Positions 46,523 to 57,899 of a DNA stretch of 64,000 nt are shown piece after piece (positions within the stretch are counted from its first letter, which is position 1; each line of letters starts with the position of its first letter). Below the pieces are notes generated by a model that was given only the letters and a program-made list of their open reading frames with translations, ran no database searches and was not told the DNA's origin. The translations under genes and the position numbers were made by a program. This DNA comes from Diadema setosum (lineage: Eukaryota > Echinodermata > Echinoidea > Diadematoida > Diadematidae), in assembly GCA_033980235.1 (NCBI GenBank), contig CM067075.1, positions 439,001-503,000 on the forward strand, in the 5' to 3' direction.

Positions 46523-49500
46523 AGATGCAATGTCTGTAGTTAAACTTTAAATATCTATCATCAGTGTGTTCACCTTCCTTTCCTCAAACTGCTGTATGGA
46601 ATTACTTAGGATTTACTTGAGGAGTGTCATTACATTGTTTTGTTAGATTGGAGTTTCTATCCTTGATGACCTTCAGACCCCTATTAGTGTAGATATTATG
46701 GAATGAAAATAAACTCATGTATTTGTCTTCATCCCATTTATTTTCTACTACTATAGAAGCTCTGATCCCTATTTGAGGACCCATCCTACTAGGGTGAGAT
46801 TGGTGTGGCATCACAATCATGCCATCACCATCCCAGCTGCACTCAAATACAGGGACGTGAAGCCCACAACATCTGAAAAACTGGAAGAGCTCTTTAGGAA
46901 TGGGCACTCCCCATCGAGTGCCCTGAATGTACTGGAGCTAGAACTCCAGTATGATGATCCAGAGGGATACGTTCTGAAGTCTGCTGACAGGTCTATCTGT
47001 CCAGACCTGCAGTTCTGCTACAGGTCAGTATTTAGCAGGTATTATAGGTTAAAGATTATTATTTCTATTATTTATCTGTTCAATTTTTGTAGAGCCCACC
47101 AGAATTGAGGGGAGACTAATAAGGGATCGCCTTCAGCATCTGTCCGTCCGTCGACGTCCTTCCGTCGTCTGTCCGTAACGCTACAAAAACTTCAATAACT
47201 CTTACTCTGGGCTTCAATTGCTATCAAACTTCGAGGGAAGAGGGGTCATACAAAGTTTCACATTTTACTATATAGACCGATTAGGGTTCGTTGAGGGCAG
47301 CAGACAATTTGTGGCACTGGGCGCAGCCATTAGCTCATTTTGCGATGTACCAGCCTACCCCCTCTCCCCCACCCCACTGGCAACATGTATTTATCGTGAA
47401 CTTGTAACAAAGGTTCGCGCACTAAGCAAGCATTCGCGCACTCAGTACGAGACGCCCATTGGCTAAAACAACTATGCATCAGTTTTTCATTCCGTGCGCG
47501 TGATAATGTACTGTATACGAGGGAGGGAGAGGGCCGTGGGGGAGTGGGAGGTGTGGGTCGGCTGAGACACCGCAGTAATGGCCCTGCCCGCCCATGCCAA
47601 AAATACACATAGCGCGTCACAGAATCGGTCAATATATACAGTGGACTCCCATTATAACGAAGTCCTCGGGACCGGCAGTTTTCTTTCGTTATAACGAAAT
47701 TTCGTTGTAACCGAATGAATAAACAATAAAAATACATAGAGTTGATAATGTTGCGGCCCTAAATTTTATTTCGTTGTAACCGGAATTTCGTTATAACCGT
47801 GTTCGTTATAACGGGGGTGCACTGTATGAAGGTCACCTCAAGCAGGGGCGGATCCAGGAATTTTGTAAAGGGGGGGGCGTGACTAATATTTCTGGTGGCA
47901 CTTCCGGGTTTTATTTCATGTTTTTTCTTTTTATTTCTTTTGTTTTTCACGAAAAGTAAAGGGGGGGGGGGGTGTGCGCCGGTTGCGCCCCCTTCTGGAT
48001 CCGCCACTGTCAAGGTCAAAGGTCACATGCAGGGGTCAAAAAACTTTTAGAGTCCAATGTTAAGTTTTATGGTGCTTTCTTTTATGGGTCATAAGTTTTG
48101 ATCCATAGGTCTGTTTGTGACCAAACTTGGATGGTAGATGTCCCTTGGGTAGTGGATGGTCACCACAAGGTCAAGGGTCACAGGCAGGGGTCAACGAACT
48201 TTAAGTAACCCAACGTTAAGTTTTTATGGCACATTTTTTTTTGCCATAAATTTGTACCCTTTTGTATCTCTTTTTATCTGTTATATCTCTTTTTTTTATC
48301 TGTTATATCCCATTCACGTAAAATTTCTTGTACCAAATGGGCGAGACACATTATGGCACTTGCCTTGTTTCATAGGGTTGTCTGTTTTCTCATTATCCTA
48401 TTAACAGCTACTGTCATTGGGAGTATGTGACACTGTACTCATCTTCAATTGACCTGATTTTCCAGTGGTCCAATTTTGATCTACTGCATCCTTGTGATAT
48501 AACTAAATCAGTCTGATAGAAAGCAAAAATCATGAAAATTAATTTTGTGAAAAGGTGGAAGAACAGCTCATGTGTGCTTCCAAATGTACTACACATGTAT
48601 GATAATCACCTTTACTTTTTTATTTCACGAGTGTTACGTCTACATGTAAATCATGTTATCTTTATATTAGGACCGTTGAAAGGGATAGTACAGTTCTGAT
48701 TTATATGGGATTTAATTTTTACTTTTTAAAACAAACAAGTCTTATTCAAAGTAGCGATATGGCCCATCACATTTTATTAGGACCTCTCTCTTTTTTGAGT
48801 ATCTCAGTCATTTCTAAACCGATTTTTATCAAATGAACTCTTAATTCCTCATAGAATTGTATGCCCATTGATTATTTTATATAAGTGGTTTCTGATTATC
48901 TTGCAAGGAGTTAAAACCTGAATCCCATCTAAACTGAAACTGCACTGTCCTTTTAAGGCATGTGATCATAAATATCTAGGTAAACATGTAGATATTCAAT
49001 TTAAGAAGGTCAAATGTCTCCTAAATAAAAGGACAAGTTCACCTTCATAAACATAAGGATTGAGAGAATGTAGCAATATTAGTAGAACACATCATTGAAA
49101 GTTTGAGGAAAATCGGACAATCCGTTCAAAAGTTATGAATTTTTGAAGTTTTTGTACAGTAACCGCTGGATGAGAAGACTACTGCAGTGTGTGAATAACT
49201 TAGATGTCACATGCGTACAACAATATAAAGAAAATATAAAGAGAATTTCACAAAATTTCATCTTTTGAAAAAAAGTACACATTCCCCTGACTCGTTACCG
49301 ACAAATGTTATGGGTAATATTATTCCCCCTGCCTTTAGAAAGAGGCAAGTCAAGTGCTCTTTTATTATGGGAAAAAAGTGAAAATATGTTGAATTTTCTT
49401 TACATTTTCTTTATACGGTTGTACGCATATGACTCACAAGCTGTAGTAGTCTCCTCATCCAGCGGTTCCAACACAAAAATTTTAAAAATTCATAACTTTT

Positions 49501-52500
49501 GCATCGATTGTCCAATTTTTCTCAAACTTTCACTGGTGTGTTCTACTAATATTGTTGCATTCTCTCAATCCTTATGTTTAAGAAGGTGAACTTGTCCTTT
49601 AAAGTCCAATAAGAAGGTATTCTGTTAATATGACCATGCCATAAGGTAATCGCAACCACTGATTACTTCATATAACATCTAAATTTTCTCATGCAGGCTA
49701 TACTACAAGATTTTCAACAGTACCTATGGCTCTTCAGATGGTCCTGCTATGATTGCAGCCATTGATGAGAAGATCATCACCAAATACAACCAAGAAGCAG
49801 GGACAACATGCGTCAAAATGGCTAAAACCAGTGCTGATCAGCTGATCATAGCTATCTGCACCCCTATGATGCAGCGTGTGCACAGTTTGGCAGTTCACAG
49901 CAGTGAGCTAGTGTTCATCGATTCAACAGGTATCTATGATAATCATAAGGTAACGAGCAACAAATGGAGCCGGGACTCGCAGTGTAGGTTACGTATGGAT
50001 GTTCTTTTTATTCATAGGTTCTGATCATCAGGACAACAAACCCTGAAAGATGTAATTATACGCTATGTACAAGGGATGATGAGTACATTTGTATAGTCAT
50101 TGAATACATGAATGAATGAGGTTCATCGATATAGCATGCACAGTCTTAATTCAGTTGTGTTCTTTCGTAATCGTTACTTTCATTGCATCATTGTTTCATT
50201 GTTATGTATTATATCAACATTCAATAGTTTAGCTGTAGGAGCTCGTATTTGAAACATAGTCGTTGATTATTGACATTTCAACAGTGAATGGTAATAGATT
50301 CTGATCTCACCTCCCTGTTCTGATAGTTCATATAACATGCTATGCTCATTGAGTATTTGCATAATTATAACTATTCCATTGCAGATACATGTCTATATTA
50401 GCAAATCTCTAAATCACATTAGGTTTCTCTCTGACCAGTATTAGCTCCTAGTTAATCCTTACATTATCTGGACAACAACCAGGTCTAGACTCAAACTAGA
50501 CTTCACAATAAATGTATTCTAACTTTAAATTCCAATCCACCGAAGCACAGTTCTACCTCACTTTTACTGCCACTTTGTTTGGATCGAGGGCTATGAGGTC
50601 ATAGCTTGACCCAAGGATCTCGAGCTAGGGCAGAGAGTGGACATCATGCCCAAATTTGACAAGTAAAAGTGGAGAATGTGACCAGAAGGATGGGACTTCC
50701 TGAATGATGCGGAATGACTCATTTTTCAGAAGACAATTTCTTTGTTACTTTTTGTTTTAACTTAGATTCTCAGAAATCTTAATTTCCCCTTGTGTATAAA
50801 TATAATCCTGTAATATTACAATAATGTTACCTCAAAGCAGAGTTTAAAACAATCCTGAAAACATAGCTACCTTTTCCAATAAAATGTATTGTTATTGCAC
50901 TATCATCATTCTTAATCCACTAGCTTTCTAATTAAATATCATGTTTTGGTCTTAATCTTGTTTACTGACAGGCAATGTTGATCGTCATGGAAGCAGGGTA
51001 TTCCTGTTATTGACCCACAGCTCCTCTGGTGGGCTCCCCCTGGGAGTGTTGATTTCCTCAAACGAGCAGGAGGAGACAATCACTGAAGGATTGAAATTGC
51101 TCCAGTCCATTTTCCCTCCCGATGCATTTGGGGGGAATGGTCAGAGAGGCCCCGCAGTTTTCATCACTGATGACTGCCTTTCAGAAAGAAAGGCAGTCCA
51201 TGCTGTCTTCCCTGAAGCATCTCTCCTGCTCTGCACCTTCCACATCCTCCAGGCTGTGTGGCGCTGGCTGTGGGATGGCAAGCACAAGGTGGAGAAGTGC
51301 CATCGCCAGTGTCTCTTCAGCTACATGAAGAGGATGGTGTATGCAGGGAGCACAGATGATCTCGAGGCTGCCTATGATCAGGCATTGAGTGACCACACTG
51401 TAAGAAGGTGTGTAGGCTTCAAATTCTAATTGTAGCTACATTCGATTTAATTTATAATTAGACCTTGTAAGGAAATGAATGTTCTCAATGTACAATGTAT
51501 AATGTTTTTGTAAAGAAATCTACATATTGCTTCCAATCTATTGCCTGCATTTTGAACTCGTTACATCATTACACGTTGTTAGAAATTGCATTTGTTATAT
51601 ATTCTATGACCATCTAGGTATCCTGGCTATGTCACTCACTTGAAGGCCCTGTATGACCGCAGAGATGTGTGGGCCCAGGCCTTCAGGCTGGGTCTCATGA
51701 TTCGTGGCAACAACACAAACAATTTCGCCGAGGCTGCCATGCGAGTCTTGAAGGACTCCATTCTGAAGAGGTCAAAGGCTTTCAATGTGCCACAGCTGCT
51801 GGATTTTGTCTTGTGCCGGATGGAATCATTCTACCAGAGAAAGCTGCTGGCTGATGTGAATCAGCGAACTCCAGCATGGAGGATTCGTCCCCTTGGCAGA
51901 TGCACTATCAGGAAGGAGGACATCACCAAAGTAAGTATTTTTTAACATCATTGAGGAAGGTGACTACTATAAGCTCTGTGTTAGAAATGTTGTTGGTTTT
52001 CTGAATTGCAGCATTTCAGTGTCACTTTTCAATTTGGATTATTTCACAAATGATATAAAATGATATGTCCACTGTACCTAAACACACTTCTGGAACAGTT
52101 GCTTATTGGGTTCAAGGGACTTTTTTGAGAGTTACCAGTACTGCAGTTATAGTTATGTTTAGAGACAAAATGTGTAGTTGTACAACAGTCAGGAAGTGCA
52201 TTTTGATTGAATTATACCTTCACCATGTTTTTCTTTCAACTTTAAATCTTGCCTATGATTTAACAACATGTCTGATTTTGGGTCTATTGCACTAACCAAG
52301 TACATGTAAAGTAAGGTCTGTGAAATTCATTGATTATTTTCTTGATTAAAAATCAAAACTGTAAAACCTGGGCCCCTTGATACAAGACTTTCATTGGTGG
52401 GGATATGATATCAGACTGCATTGACTAAAAAAAAAAATAATTGAATTCTTAATTTATTTGATAAGCTTCAGATTTTTCTTTATTTTTAATTTCATTTAAT

Positions 52501-55500
52501 TTCCAATTCCAGACTGGAGAGTGTACCTTCAGTGTGACAAGCCAAAGTAACAGATCAATACACTACAACATAGATATGAAGGTAGGGGTCTGCACTTGCC
52601 ATGACGGCCGAACTGGTGGAGCCTGCAAACACCAAGAAGCCATCTTGCATCATCACGCTGTGCCTTGTAGCAACTTCCTGCCTACAACACCATCAGAAAG
52701 GGCAGTGCTACTGAAAATAGCAACTGGAAGTAAGGCTTGTTGAGTATGCTTTTTATACCCCAATTTTTCACAATTATATTTCAGGAAGGAAAAGTAAAGT
52801 TTCCATCTGTGCTGAAAGCAATAACTACCTTGATAAGGATAGCTAGGTGACGTTTAACCTTGAAAGTAAGATACATTGTATTTTCAATCATTCACACAAT
52901 GTAGACATTCTTGATACTTCTCTCCTTAGCTTAAGTGGTGGACTAAAAATGTAATAAGGTTGGTGAATCATCTTATCTAACGGTGATTTTACCTATTGGA
53001 CTATTAACCAAGATATACTCCTCACGCCATTCTACCAATGTTAGGAATCACAGTAGATTAAAGGATGGAGGCATTGACACACAGTCACATTTGTCTGATT
53101 TACATTGTTTCTATGAAATATTCACATGATCTGATTATAAATTGTTTGTCCGAGTTTTACTGTGTGCACTTGGAAAGTGTCTAAATGCTCATCTTGTCTA
53201 CTACATATTTGGCCATGCAATTTGTTTTTAACTGGACTGAGTTTACAAAATGAATATGAAATACAAACAACATTTCTCAAGTGAAACATACCATGCAACC
53301 TGGGATTTTTATGCCTCCGCCAACAAAGTGGCCGGAGGCATTATGTTTTTGGGTTGTCCGTCCTCCGTACGTACGTCCGTATCCTGTTTTGTTTTTGTTG
53401 ATATCTCAAGAACAGTGTGGTGGTTTTACATCAAACTTGGTATGAGGGTATATCCTGGGGGGATAATACTTTGTTTGGATTTTAAGGTCACGGGGTCACA
53501 GGTCAAAGGTCACAGGTTATTTTGTGGAAAAAAAAGGTTGAAAATTCATGTTTTTCTCCATATCTCGCAAATGGTTCAAGGTATCTTCATGGAACTTAGT
53601 ATATATGCTTGTTCCAATGGGCAGTGATTATCTAGGGAAGTTGGGGATCATGGCTCAAAGGTCAAAGGTCAAGGTCAACTCCTCAAAATATCACTACTTT
53701 CCTTATATTTATGCAATGCCTGAAGGTTTTTTTTTTTTAACTTGATGTATACATCATATTCTGTGGGAAGTTTCTTGCCAAAAGGTCAAAGGTCAAAGGT
53801 CAATTGAAAGTGCTGAATTGCACTTTTTCCTCCATATCTCAAAAGTAACTCAAGGTATCATCATGAAACTTACATATTTATGCATGTTCAACCTAACAGT
53901 GATTCTCTTTGGAACTGTAAGGTCAAAGGTCAAAGGAAGGTTTAGATAATGCTATTTTCCCATTTGATACTGAAATTACACTTTTTCTCAATACCTTGAA
54001 AATTACTCAATGCATAAACTTATAAAAGGGTCAAAGTCAAGTAAAAATCATCAGTTCCCCAAATACCTGCATTCTGACATTTTAATCATTCATCCAATTG
54101 AACCTAGTTCTAGGAAAGTGAACATTCAGCACATTAAGAATTTTGTGTCAAACCTGTCATTCTAATGTTTTAATATCAGTCGCCATAGCGATATATCTAG
54201 TTCAGAAGTGACTATAGACCGATTCGGGTTTGTTGAGGGCAGCAGACAATTTGTGGCACTGGGCGCAGCCATGAGCTCATTTTGCGGTGTCTTAGCCGAC
54301 TCCCCCTCCTCTCCCCCTTCCCCCGGCGCGCCCCCCAGGCAACATGTTTATCGCGCACTTGTCACAAAGGTTCACGCACTAAGAAAGCGTTCGCGCACTC
54401 AGTACAACACGCCCATTGGCTAAAACAACCATGCATCAGTTTTTCATTCCTTGTGCGGAAGGGGGTGGGGGAGGGGAGAGGGGGACACCGCGTAATGGTG
54501 CTGCCCATGCCAAAAATACACATAGCGCGTCACAGAATCAGTCTTTTATGTATAAATCATAATGATAAGAAATACACACATGTCTATTTCATACAATTTA
54601 GGTGATGAGAACATCCCATCAAGATGGCTGGAATCTCTTGAGTCTGTAGAACCTATGGCGGATGGTATGGGGGAGCCATCAATGCATCAAGAACCTGCAT
54701 CAACCCGGTCATCATGTCCAGATGTCGAGGAAAGTGATGACGACTTTGAGATGGAGCAACCCCGTCAATTGCAAGACCCTCAACTCATTCGTATTGATAG
54801 CCTGAGAGCTCAGAGGGATATTCATAATGCATTTGATAGACGTCTGCATGGCAGCTACTCCTCCACTGGTAAGCATAACAGTTTTTGCTTCTGCCATCAA
54901 AGGTTGTTCTGGTGGCATCATGTTTTGGGGTTCTGTCATTGTCTACCGTTAATATGTCTTTTGCATGTCGTTATTGCTTTATCTCAACTACTGGAAATAT
55001 GTAGTGCGAAATACTGTAAAACATGATATATTTTCTGCATTAATTTTTTCTCGAATTGAAACCGATGGCCTTTCTTAATTGCGGCATGAAATTTTCGCGA
55101 ACTGCCACAAGCATTCAATGCATATAGTGTAGACAAGAACTTTCGCATGTATCTTAATTTCACGAATCTCTGCGCTCGAAAATTTGCAAAATTAAGATGC
55201 ATTGTGTTTAATTTGAAATTAGAACCATGAACTATGTTAATCATGTGGAGATACATGTACAAGGGTGTAATAGATCAAATTATATTAGTGACTAATGGGT
55301 TGAAATGTTAACGGTGGTAGACATTTATTCCTAAATTTAGAAAAATGGCATTTAGGAGAATGCTGTCACGTTTGTCCCGTTTTGCATGGTGTAACGTTTG
55401 CATGAGTTCGTTATTTTACAGAGCAATGTAATTCTGGATTTAGAAAATAATATCTTTGACAAGTAATGGCTACAACGTGTATGTGTATAATTTTTTTTTT

Positions 55501-57899
55501 CTTGTGGGAGGGGTTGTTGTAGGGTCTTTTTTATTTTTAATTTTTGTACGTGAAAGTACATATAAAGCATGCATCATGAAAGTCTGATTAACACACTGAA
55601 CGTTTGGTTTCAAGTTTCACAAGATTTTATATTCTGTTATTGTAGTACTGTAAAATGTATAAGGGGAGCCAAAATTCTCATAAATTTTTGAAGAATACTA
55701 GACATGTCCATGGTCAAAGAGTGACAAATATAAAGACCATTTTCATTTATGTATACATGCTTATACTGGTTCAGAATGCTCTTGTTGAATCAATATTTGA
55801 AATAGGGAATCAAGAGAGAGAATCTTTTTGATAAAAAAAATGTTAAAAAATTTAACACACACACACACACACACACACAAAGAATAAATCAAGTTGTCAA
55901 ATACATTCCAGTTCCAGTTATTGCATGCTACAGTCTACTCCTATTTGTAATGAGGTACCAAGGATCTAAATATCATTATAATGAAATCTTGTTATGCTAA
56001 AGATACTGACCACATAGGTTTTGGCCATTTTAAAATTCAGCCATGAAGACTTGCCTTAATGTCATGACAAAATCTTGTGTCCATGCATGCTCATTTCATA
56101 TAAACCAGAGTGTACTGTTGACCATATAATGCCTGTTTTGGGGTTGTCTTTCCATATCTCCATGTTTCCGATGTGATAGCTCAAGGAGGACCTTAGGCAT
56201 GATCTTCAACAAGAGTCACAGAGATGAACCTATGAAATTCTTGTTGCCATAACCACTTGGCATTGGAGGACAAATTTGGAATTTACTCTTGTTTCTTCTG
56301 GAATTTTGTGTCACCAACATAAGATGTTGAGTGTGACAAGATGTATAGGTAAACATAGTCATGCAGGATCATAATATGGGAAACACTTTAAGTCAAACAC
56401 ATCAAGTTTCTAATACATTTATTATGTTACTTACCAGCATGAATTTTTGTCTGTTTACATATTGTTATGAGCCTGCAGAGTGACTGAAGGTGTCTAACTA
56501 GCTGTAAAAGTGGAAATTTTTGCGGTGTTGACATTTTCGCGCATTTCGCGCAATCAGAAACTAGCGCGAAAATAAAAGCACTCAAATATTTTTGCTTGCC
56601 ATATGTTCTTGTAGTTGATGTCTTGATACCGCAGAATTAAAAACACACGAAAATCTTCTTACCTCGCCGAGCGCAAAAAAAAATTAGTCGCGCGAAAATA
56701 TCCACTTTTACAGTAAGTATTCGAATACAAATGTGCATGATATGTTGTCACTGTTTTCCAATCATGTGCATGATCTAACTCTTTTCATATTTTTTGTCTT
56801 TCATCACTGTTACAACTAAATCAATTTTTTACGAGGGATCGCTTGGATTACATCTGAGCACATTTCAGTAAGTTGAATCATGAACCTTTGTCTATTTTCC
56901 TTTTCTTTGTCTGGTTAAATTTACAATGGTGGTGAGAAATCACTGTGATATCAGTAGATTTGCCATCTGAAGTATTCTCTCCATTTTCAGTGTATGGCTA
57001 ATTTTTAAAGTCATTTTTAAAGTCATTTGGGGTCTTTATAATACAAGTTGTAACTCTGTCATGCAAGCCTTTTAGTATTTTATGCGAATGATTTTTCACT
57101 CATACATTAATTTTGCCATAGTGTTAGATTTTGTATTAAAGTTTCCTGTGTTGAGAGGAATAAGGTGATATTTTTATTGTGTTCCCTAACCATAATGTAA
57201 AAAGGTACCATAAACATTTGAAATTACTCTCATCAAAGCACCTCTTTTTTTTTTTTTATTCCCAGGTGTGTAATAATTTCTTATTCAATCTCAAATTTGC
57301 ATTGCCCCAAATCGGCTACTCATTCTCCAATTTTATTTTTCCATAGTGTTTCATTATGATTTCTGAAAGAATCAACCAGGATTGCCATTTAATCATCATA
57401 TTCTATGTCTGTTTCAGTGGCTCAGTCTGATGACCTTGTGGAAGAAGTCCACAACATGTTCTCTGAGATGGAAGAGAAGCTTAAGAAGGACCCTGCCACA
57501 TTTGCAGAGCCCTTTAAAGCCATGCTACAGTCTCATAGGAGGCTTAAGACTGATAGCAGTCTCATATCTGCTCTCAGAATGTTTGGGAGATACAGCGGCA
57601 TTAGCCTCGCCAAGCGAAAGGTTAAGACCAAGGTAGGTATCTTCAGAACTTCTGGACCTAGCATTGGCGTGCAGCCAACAGCCATTGCTCGCAGAAGAGT
57701 GAAGATTGGGGGGAGGAAAAGCTTGACCTCTGGACGTCCGACCAAGCACACTGCAGTTGACGAACATGGCTATGCGAAAGGTGGTCAGTCATCACAGTCA
57801 TCGCAGCTTCCACGTAGGAAGCGTGCTGCTGCACCACATGATCTGAACTATGCAGTCACAATGTGCCAGTCTCTCGGTAAAACCCATAGTAAAGTATAA
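42947..57899 (+). CDS. MULE-derived DDE transposase-like protein with SWIM finger, ten exons
   Basis: Exons: 42947-43000, 45278-45466, 46211-46347, 46757-47023, 49697-49929, 50972-51407, 51618-51930, 52513-52729, 54602-54868, 57418-57899. All introns are GT-AG and every junction keeps frame, giving 864 residues. Domains: a WRKY/FLYWCH-like zinc finger at about 63-148 (C86, C107/C108, H146, H148); a MULE transposase core at about 285-480, with D291 in FIDSTGN, D360/D361 in FITDDC, the CTFH motif C381/H384 and E477 in NNTNNFAEA; a SWIM finger C570-x-C572-x8-C581-x-H583; and basic tracts near 770-776, 796-798 and 837-840 that may be nuclear signals. The end GKTHSKV is usual for this invertebrate family. 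The intact triad is unexpected for a domesticated gene, but ten exons over 15 kb and no adjacent matching TIRs argue against a mobile copy. The likely role is nuclear DNA binding (inference). Confidence 0.85.
43001..45277. other. Intron 1 of the MULE-derived gene
   Basis: Mostly a pogo-like element (43,243-44,151, described separately). 44,340-44,370 is a T/G homopolymer. 44,395-44,550 resembles decayed arm sequence of the TTAA-type MITE (CGGACAAACGATGCAAAAG). The rest is AT-rich with no feature. Confidence 0.5.
43243..44151. mobile_element. Pogo/Tigger-like non-autonomous element
   Basis: CAGTTAAACTCGCCTAAGTC and GACTTATGCGAGTTTAACTG are terminal inverted repeats, each flanked by TA, the target duplication of the Tc1/mariner/pogo group. 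Subterminal TAAGTCGA motifs repeat in both orientations. No intact transposase; the frame at 43,598-43,951 shows no recognisable helix-turn-helix. Confidence 0.85.
45278..45466 (+). CDS. MULE-derived gene, exon 2
   Basis: Residues 19-81, acceptor TTGCAG, donor GTATTT, phase 0 at both ends. Holds the CTWRVHRTYPKSGKYVLFK strand that opens the zinc-finger domain. Confidence 0.85.
46211..46347 (+). CDS. MULE-derived gene, exon 3
   Basis: Residues 82-127, acceptor TTTATAG, donor GTAGTA, ends in phase 2. Supplies YRCHHG and VGCCSSLHITV, the two zinc-ligating cysteine positions. Too fragmented to stand out as a long open frame. Confidence 0.8.
46451..46520. repeat. (TA)n microsatellite in intron 3
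   Basis: TATATA runs with a GAAAAAAAATG interruption. Confidence 0.9.
46757..47023 (+). CDS. MULE-derived gene, exon 4
   Basis: Residues 128-216, acceptor ACTATAG, donor GTCAGT. VWHHNHAI closes the zinc finger with an HxH pair; a helical region follows (SEKLEELFRNGHSPSSALNV). Confidence 0.85.
47275..47630. mobile_element. GACCGATT-ended MITE, copy 1 (intron 4)
   Basis: Ends GACCGATT and AATCGGTC. The body shares GTTGAGGGCAGCAGACAATT, GTGGCACTGGGCGCAGCCAT, CGCGCACTCAGTAC and ATACACATAGCGCGTCACAG with 54,217-54,543. The arms are short and the body is not palindromic. GC-rich compared with its surroundings. Confidence 0.75.
47639..47824. mobile_element. Pogo/mariner-type MITE (CAGTGGACTCCC ends)
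   Basis: 186 bp. Left CAGTGGACTCCCATTATAAC and right GTTATAACGGGGGTGCACTG are inverted, with a TA on each side. ATAACGAAATTTCGTT-type motifs fill the arms. Confidence 0.88.
47843..48009. mobile_element. CAGGGGCGGATCCAGG-type MITE
   Basis: Left CAGGGGCGGATCCAGG and right CTGGATCCGCCACTG are inverted repeats around G-rich and T-rich cores. Same family as the units at 21,783-22,069. Confidence 0.8.
48010..48200. repeat. Dispersed repeat with AGGTCA half-sites (intron 4)
   Basis: AAGGTCAAAGGTCACATGCA and CAAGGTCAAGGGTCACAGGC occur about 155 bases apart in a repeated frame with CAGGGGTCAA(A/C)(A/G)AACTT. A long relative lies in intron 8 at 53,305-54,000. Confidence 0.6.
48676..48957. mobile_element. 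Foldback MITE related to 14,205-14,605
   Basis: GATAGTACAGTTCTGATTTA near the start and CTGCACTGTCC near the end are degenerate inverted ends. The middle shares GAGTATCTCAGTCATTTCTA and ACCGATTTTTATCAAATGAA with the 14.4 kb element. Confidence 0.55.
49030..49598. mobile_element. TTAA-type (piggyBac-like) foldback MITE, copy 1
   Basis: Arms of about 215 bp are near-complements: AGGACAAGTTCACCTTCATA with AAGAAGGTGAACTTGTCCT, CATAAGGATTGAGAGAATG with CATTCTCTCAATCCTTATG, and GTAACCGCTGGATGAG with CTCATCCAGCGGTTCC. The right flank is TTAA; the left is TAAA. The loop has AGAGGCAAGTCAAGTGCTCT. Located in intron 4. Confidence 0.9.
49697..49929 (+). CDS. MULE-derived gene, exon 5
   Basis: Residues 216-293, acceptor CATGCAG, donor GTATCT, ends in phase 1. 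Ends with LVFIDSTG, carrying the first catalytic Asp (D291). Confidence 0.88.
49930..50971. other. Intron 5 of the MULE-derived gene
   Basis: AT-rich, no repeat family or RNA recognised. Confidence 0.5.
50972..51407 (+). CDS. MULE-derived gene, exon 6
   Basis: Residues 294-439, acceptor CTGACAG, donor GTGTGT. Core of the transposase fold: VFLLLTHSSSGGLPLGVLIS, FITDDC and LLLCTFHILQAVWRWLW. Confidence 0.9.
51618..51930 (+). CDS. MULE-derived gene, exon 7
   Basis: Residues 439-543, acceptor ATCTAG, donor GTAAGT, ends in phase 0. Holds GNNTNNFAEAAMRVLKD with the presumed third catalytic residue E477. Confidence 0.9.
52513..52729 (+). CDS. MULE-derived gene, exon 8
   Basis: Residues 544-616, acceptor TTCCAG, donor GTAAGG. 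Carries the SWIM zinc finger VCTCHDGRTGGACKH. Confidence 0.9.
53305..54000. repeat. Dispersed AGGTCA-rich repeat with GCCTCCGCC palindrome (intron 8)
   Basis: Begins with ATGCCTCCGCCAACAAAGTG and GGCCGGAGGCAT, a palindrome. Three or more degenerate units follow (CCATATCTC..AA.GTA.CAAGGTATC..CATG.AACTTA), each ending in tandem half-sites such as AGGTCAAAGGTCAAAGGTCA. AGGTCAAAGGTCA is a DR1 nuclear-receptor element. Confidence 0.65.
54217..54543. mobile_element. GACCGATT-ended MITE, copy 2 (intron 8)
   Basis: Ends GACCGATTC and GAATCAGTC. Shares its body with 47,275-47,630 in the same orientation. It ends only 58 bases before the exon 9 acceptor. Confidence 0.75.
54602..54868 (+). CDS. MULE-derived gene, exon 9
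   Basis: Residues 616-705, acceptor ATTTAG, donor GTAAGC. Acidic, Ser/Pro-rich and probably disordered (DVEESDDDFEMEQPR), then a helix. Confidence 0.82.
54869..57417. other. Intron 9 of the MULE-derived gene
   Basis: 2.5 kb of AT-rich DNA with a CA run at 55,854-55,879, a decayed TACTGTAAAA-type element around 55,010-55,200 and the MITE at 56,497-56,717. No coding signal. Confidence 0.5.
56497..56717. mobile_element. MITE with CTGTAAAAGTGGA terminal inverted repeats
   Basis: AGCTGTAAAAGTGGAAATTT at the left is mirrored by AAAATATCCACTTTTACAGT at the right. Interior is rich in TTTTCGCGC/GCGCGAAAA. Confidence 0.82.
57418..57899 (+). CDS. MULE-derived gene, exon 10 (terminal)
   Basis: Residues 705-864 and TAA stop, acceptor GTTTCAG. 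Helical start, then PTAIARRRVKIGGRK, a Ser/Gln stretch, RRKR and the family-typical end QSLGKTHSKV. GTAAGG- and GTAGGT-like sequences inside are not used, because the conserved reading continues through them. Confidence 0.85.

Noticed and set aside
57870..57882. Possible splice donor GTAAAA inside exon 10
   Set aside because: Reading through gives the family-typical C-terminus GKTHSKV and a stop; no convincing following exon keeps frame.
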